8,862 nt of DNA from Clostridia bacterium (lineage in GTDB: Bacteria; Bacillota; Clostridia; Oscillospirales; Acutalibacteraceae): contig CAAFXF010000027.1 of the NCBI GenBank assembly GCA_900766895.1, positions 1-8,862 of the forward strand, written 5' to 3'. The translations under genes and the position numbers were made by a program. Positions 8,001 to 8,862 of this stretch are shown piece by piece. The notes below the pieces were generated by a model, which ran no database searches, was not told where the DNA came from, and saw only the letters and a program-made list of their open reading frames with translations. The stretch's first letter is position 1. Every line of letters begins with the position of its first letter.

Positions 8001-8207
8001 ATAGCTTGGCTGTTCAAAGCCGTCAGGCTGATTTTCAAGCCCCCTCTGCCAAAAGAACTTCCACTTACCGTTTAAGGTTTGCTTGTACTTTGATTCGTTT
8101 TCAGACAAAGCGTCGTCAACACTATCGTACGGCATAGCAATAGCATGGCCCTTTTCCTTGTTTATGTATACTGTTTTAGGATCTTCCCAAATATATTTCT
8201 TTCCCAT
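5052..8207 (-). CDS. lacZ: Beta-galactosidase, glycoside hydrolase family 2 (LacZ type)
   Basis: This enzyme hydrolyses terminal beta-galactosides such as lactose by a retaining mechanism. The 1051 residues match E. coli LacZ in length (1023) and order. The N-terminal sugar-binding jelly roll (about 45-215) includes GFYRRSF, EVWVNGEYVGYS and LEDQDMWWLCGIYREVYL (195-212). An immunoglobulin-like domain follows (about 218-330), then the TIM barrel (about 332-640) with RGVNRHDFD (348-356), RTSHYPDDPYFYELCNRYG (384-402) and the acid/base Glu457 in WSLGNEAGDG. The nucleophile is Glu545 in LCEYAHSMENSLGN. A second Ig-like part and the C-terminal Bgal_small domain (about 770-1048) carry LTDNDIDF, WYGRGEAPSYPDRKTG and DVRYFTL. 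There is no signal peptide, so it is cytoplasmic, which implies uptake of an intact disaccharide. AAGGGG (8213-8218) at 5 nt supports the start. It follows the oxidoreductase by 21 bp and precedes comEC by 16 bp. Natural substrate may be another beta-galactoside. Confidence 0.93.
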   Translation of the reverse strand: MGKKYIWEDPKTVYINKEKGHAIAMPYDSVDDALSENESKYKQTLNGKWKFFWQRGLENQPDGFEQPSYDVSGWDEINVPSVWQCEGYSVPYYYASTFPRAFSRSRSRIPSIDHTMQEIGFYRRSFTVSKDWDGRDIFLHFGACKAALEVWVNGEYVGYSTGSMTPHEFEITKYLKDGENTVAAKVYRYAASTYLEDQDMWWLCGIYREVYLFAEPKVRLFDFYVKTDLDAEYKNSTLSIDYYINNHSDNDMSVTVKSYLITDTDKQIELDDAVANVGANTESVLSIQNEIKNPKKWSAEAPNLYRLVMQVLDEKGDAISVKTYEIGFKKVEIVGEKILFNGMPLMIRGVNRHDFDMDNGWNVPKERYTQDLDLMKMANINAIRTSHYPDDPYFYELCNRYGFYVMDECDLESHGVRRKGVPGSNPLWTDLAVDKMERMVLRDRNNPCIFMWSLGNEAGDGDNFMKMKQAALALDDTRQFHYEGDFDLTKSDVISRMYPVEDVMRKLGEKEPITISLYDNIANQLAADSKPITAEMYNKPVMLCEYAHSMENSLGNFQEYMDDFEKYDNMCGGFIWDWVDQTLHVVDENGKDNYLYGTDFEKDEPRHWYSGINTTAMTGSNTYFCANGVISATREPHPQYFEVAHVYQPIVTTAYDLTKGRFNVRSRFLFTDVSAYKCRWKIECEGEEIQSGEMDKFSVAPLQENFIDIPYDYSSLPDDKECVLTISFHSKKKSLGIKSNAEIAFDQFVLNTPKKPTAPKADASATFTKKGNNVNVNGNGYSVVVDNGAVTSYVADGRELLSAPMAPNYFRALTDNDIDFLNFVSPFAFVHPYYKWKRATKAVKALKTTVEEKNGAVKIKVALDVPFMKNAYVSYTVYPDGRLAVYHSATPKAALLRFGFQWNVDKTLTQISWYGRGEAPSYPDRKTGYKIGKYSMPIDKFEYTYMRPQESSSRADVRYFTLTDKKGSGIKVTAYYDKPVMFCALPYTPFMLDKYEHVTDIDRSNDITVNVDSSQYGVGGDLPGQAFVRDKYQVKAGEKQELSFLVEPFKK

Positions 8208-8228
8208 AAATACCCCTTTTTATGTAAA

Positions 8229-8862
8229 TCAATCAATAGACATTACTGCCTGATAAGCCGATTCGGTAGCATTGGCAATTCTGCCAACCTTTACACTGTC
8301 ACCGATGTTGAACACCTTGTAATCCTTACTGTCCTTAATTTCCTCGTACAGTGCATTATCGGGACGACAACCCATTGACAAAACAACAAAATCAACATCA
8401 ACTTTAATCTTATCGGAATTCTTTGTACTTTCGGCAACGATACCGTCAGCATTAATCTCAAGAAGCTTTGTTGACGGCATAAACACCGTGCCTGCCTCCT
8501 TAAGCTTTGGCAATGCATCGTCAAGATGTTGAAAATATGCACCCGGTGCAATAGAGTCTGCCATTTCAAGAACAGTAACCTTATTGCCCATTTCGCACAA
8601 AAGCTCTGATGTTTCAAGTCCTGTCATACCGGATCCGATAACAGCAACCTTCTTATTTTCAAGCTTGACAGTGCCGTTAAGAATATCTGTAACCGTGCAA
8701 ACATTATCTCCTGCAAAAGCCTTTGGAAATACAGCATTTGCGCCTGTTGCAATGATAACAAATTCAGGCTTTATTTCATCAATAACCTCTTTGGTGGCAA
8801 CGGTGTCAAACTTAAATTCAACGCCGTTTGCAACAGCATTTGCATATAGGTCATCAACACAC
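8229..8862 (-). CDS. FAD/NAD(P)-dependent oxidoreductase, C-terminal part (2,4-dienoyl-CoA/enoate reductase type; 5'-truncated)
   Basis: The reading frame is open from the window end to a TGA at 8229-8231, so about 210 C-terminal residues are visible; the first complete codon is at 8861-8859. The ATG at 8627 falls inside a Rossmann motif and is not the start. Motifs are EFVIIATGA (33-41), the dinucleotide-binding VAVIGSGMTGLETSE (72-86), KVTVLEM (94-100) and the FAD-contacting VFNIGDSV (183-190) followed by RIANATESAYQAV. This is the layout of the C-terminal FAD/NAD(P) half of 2,4-dienoyl-CoA reductase/enoate reductase flavoenzymes (FadH, FldZ, BaiCD types), whose N-terminal old-yellow-enzyme barrel and 4Fe-4S cluster would lie outside the window. 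The substrate cannot be told from this half; other pyridine-nucleotide-disulphide oxidoreductases remain possible. lacZ follows 21 bp downstream. Confidence 0.78.
   Translation of the reverse strand, partial: CVDDLYANAVANGVEFKFDTVATKEVIDEIKPEFVIIATGANAVFPKAFAGDNVCTVTDILNGTVKLENKKVAVIGSGMTGLETSELLCEMGNKVTVLEMADSIAPGAYFQHLDDALPKLKEAGTVFMPSTKLLEINADGIVAESTKNSDKIKVDVDFVVLSMGCRPDNALYEEIKDSKDYKVFNIGDSVKVGRIANATESAYQAVMSID

Noticed and set aside
8229..8627. A complete 132-residue protein starting at the ATG at 8627.
   Set aside because: The same frame is open without a stop to the window end, and this ATG falls inside the GxGxxG dinucleotide-binding motif, so the gene is a truncated larger flavoenzyme.

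Overview
The window looks like the end of a short-read (probably metagenomic) contig from an AT-rich, low-GC Gram-positive gut bacterium, most likely a clostridial/Oscillospiraceae-type Firmicute. The reasons are the AG-rich Shine-Dalgarno sites, a clostridial-type RNase M5 (TOPRIM plus C-terminal DUF4093-like part), a clostridial-type TmcAL C-terminus, a lipoprotein flavodoxin, and a GC-rich double-hairpin repeat of a kind I recall from gut Firmicutes. The first 19 bases are not biological: they match the 3' end of the Illumina TruSeq adapter.

Layout. On the + strand, 20-549 carries the C-terminal part of tmcAL (tRNA-Met cytidine acetate ligase), cut by the contig end. A 110-bp convergent intergenic region (550-659) follows. 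It holds a 15-bp perfect stem-loop that can terminate transcription from both sides, and a two-hairpin repeat element. Everything else is on the minus strand, read from right to left: a 5'-truncated FAD/NAD(P)-dependent oxidoreductase of the 2,4-dienoyl-CoA reductase/enoate reductase type (8862-8229), a complete GH2 beta-galactosidase (8207-5052), comEC (5035-2975), holA (2987-1950), the RNase M5 gene rnmV (1950-1360) and a lipoprotein flavodoxin (1343-660).

The six minus-strand genes are packed head to tail, with gaps of 21 and 16 bp, overlaps of 13 and 1 bp, and a gap of 16 bp. I see no terminator between them and no convincing promoter, so they look like one transcription unit ending at the 557-592 hairpin. 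The unit mixes functions: redox and sugar metabolism at its 5' end, then DNA uptake (ComEC), the replication clamp loader (HolA), 5S rRNA maturation (RNase M5) and a surface redox protein. ComEC-HolA-RNase M5 form a translationally coupled core, with overlapping ends and Shine-Dalgarno sites inside the preceding gene.

The most notable protein feature is ComEC. Its membrane channel core is intact, but its C-terminal metallo-beta-lactamase-like domain is shortened and has lost the metal-binding HxHxDH motif; that remnant contains eight cysteines. I see no CRISPR array, tRNA, rRNA, insertion sequence, phage gene or evident new defence or metabolic system. This is mostly an ordinary chromosomal region with a few points worth checking.
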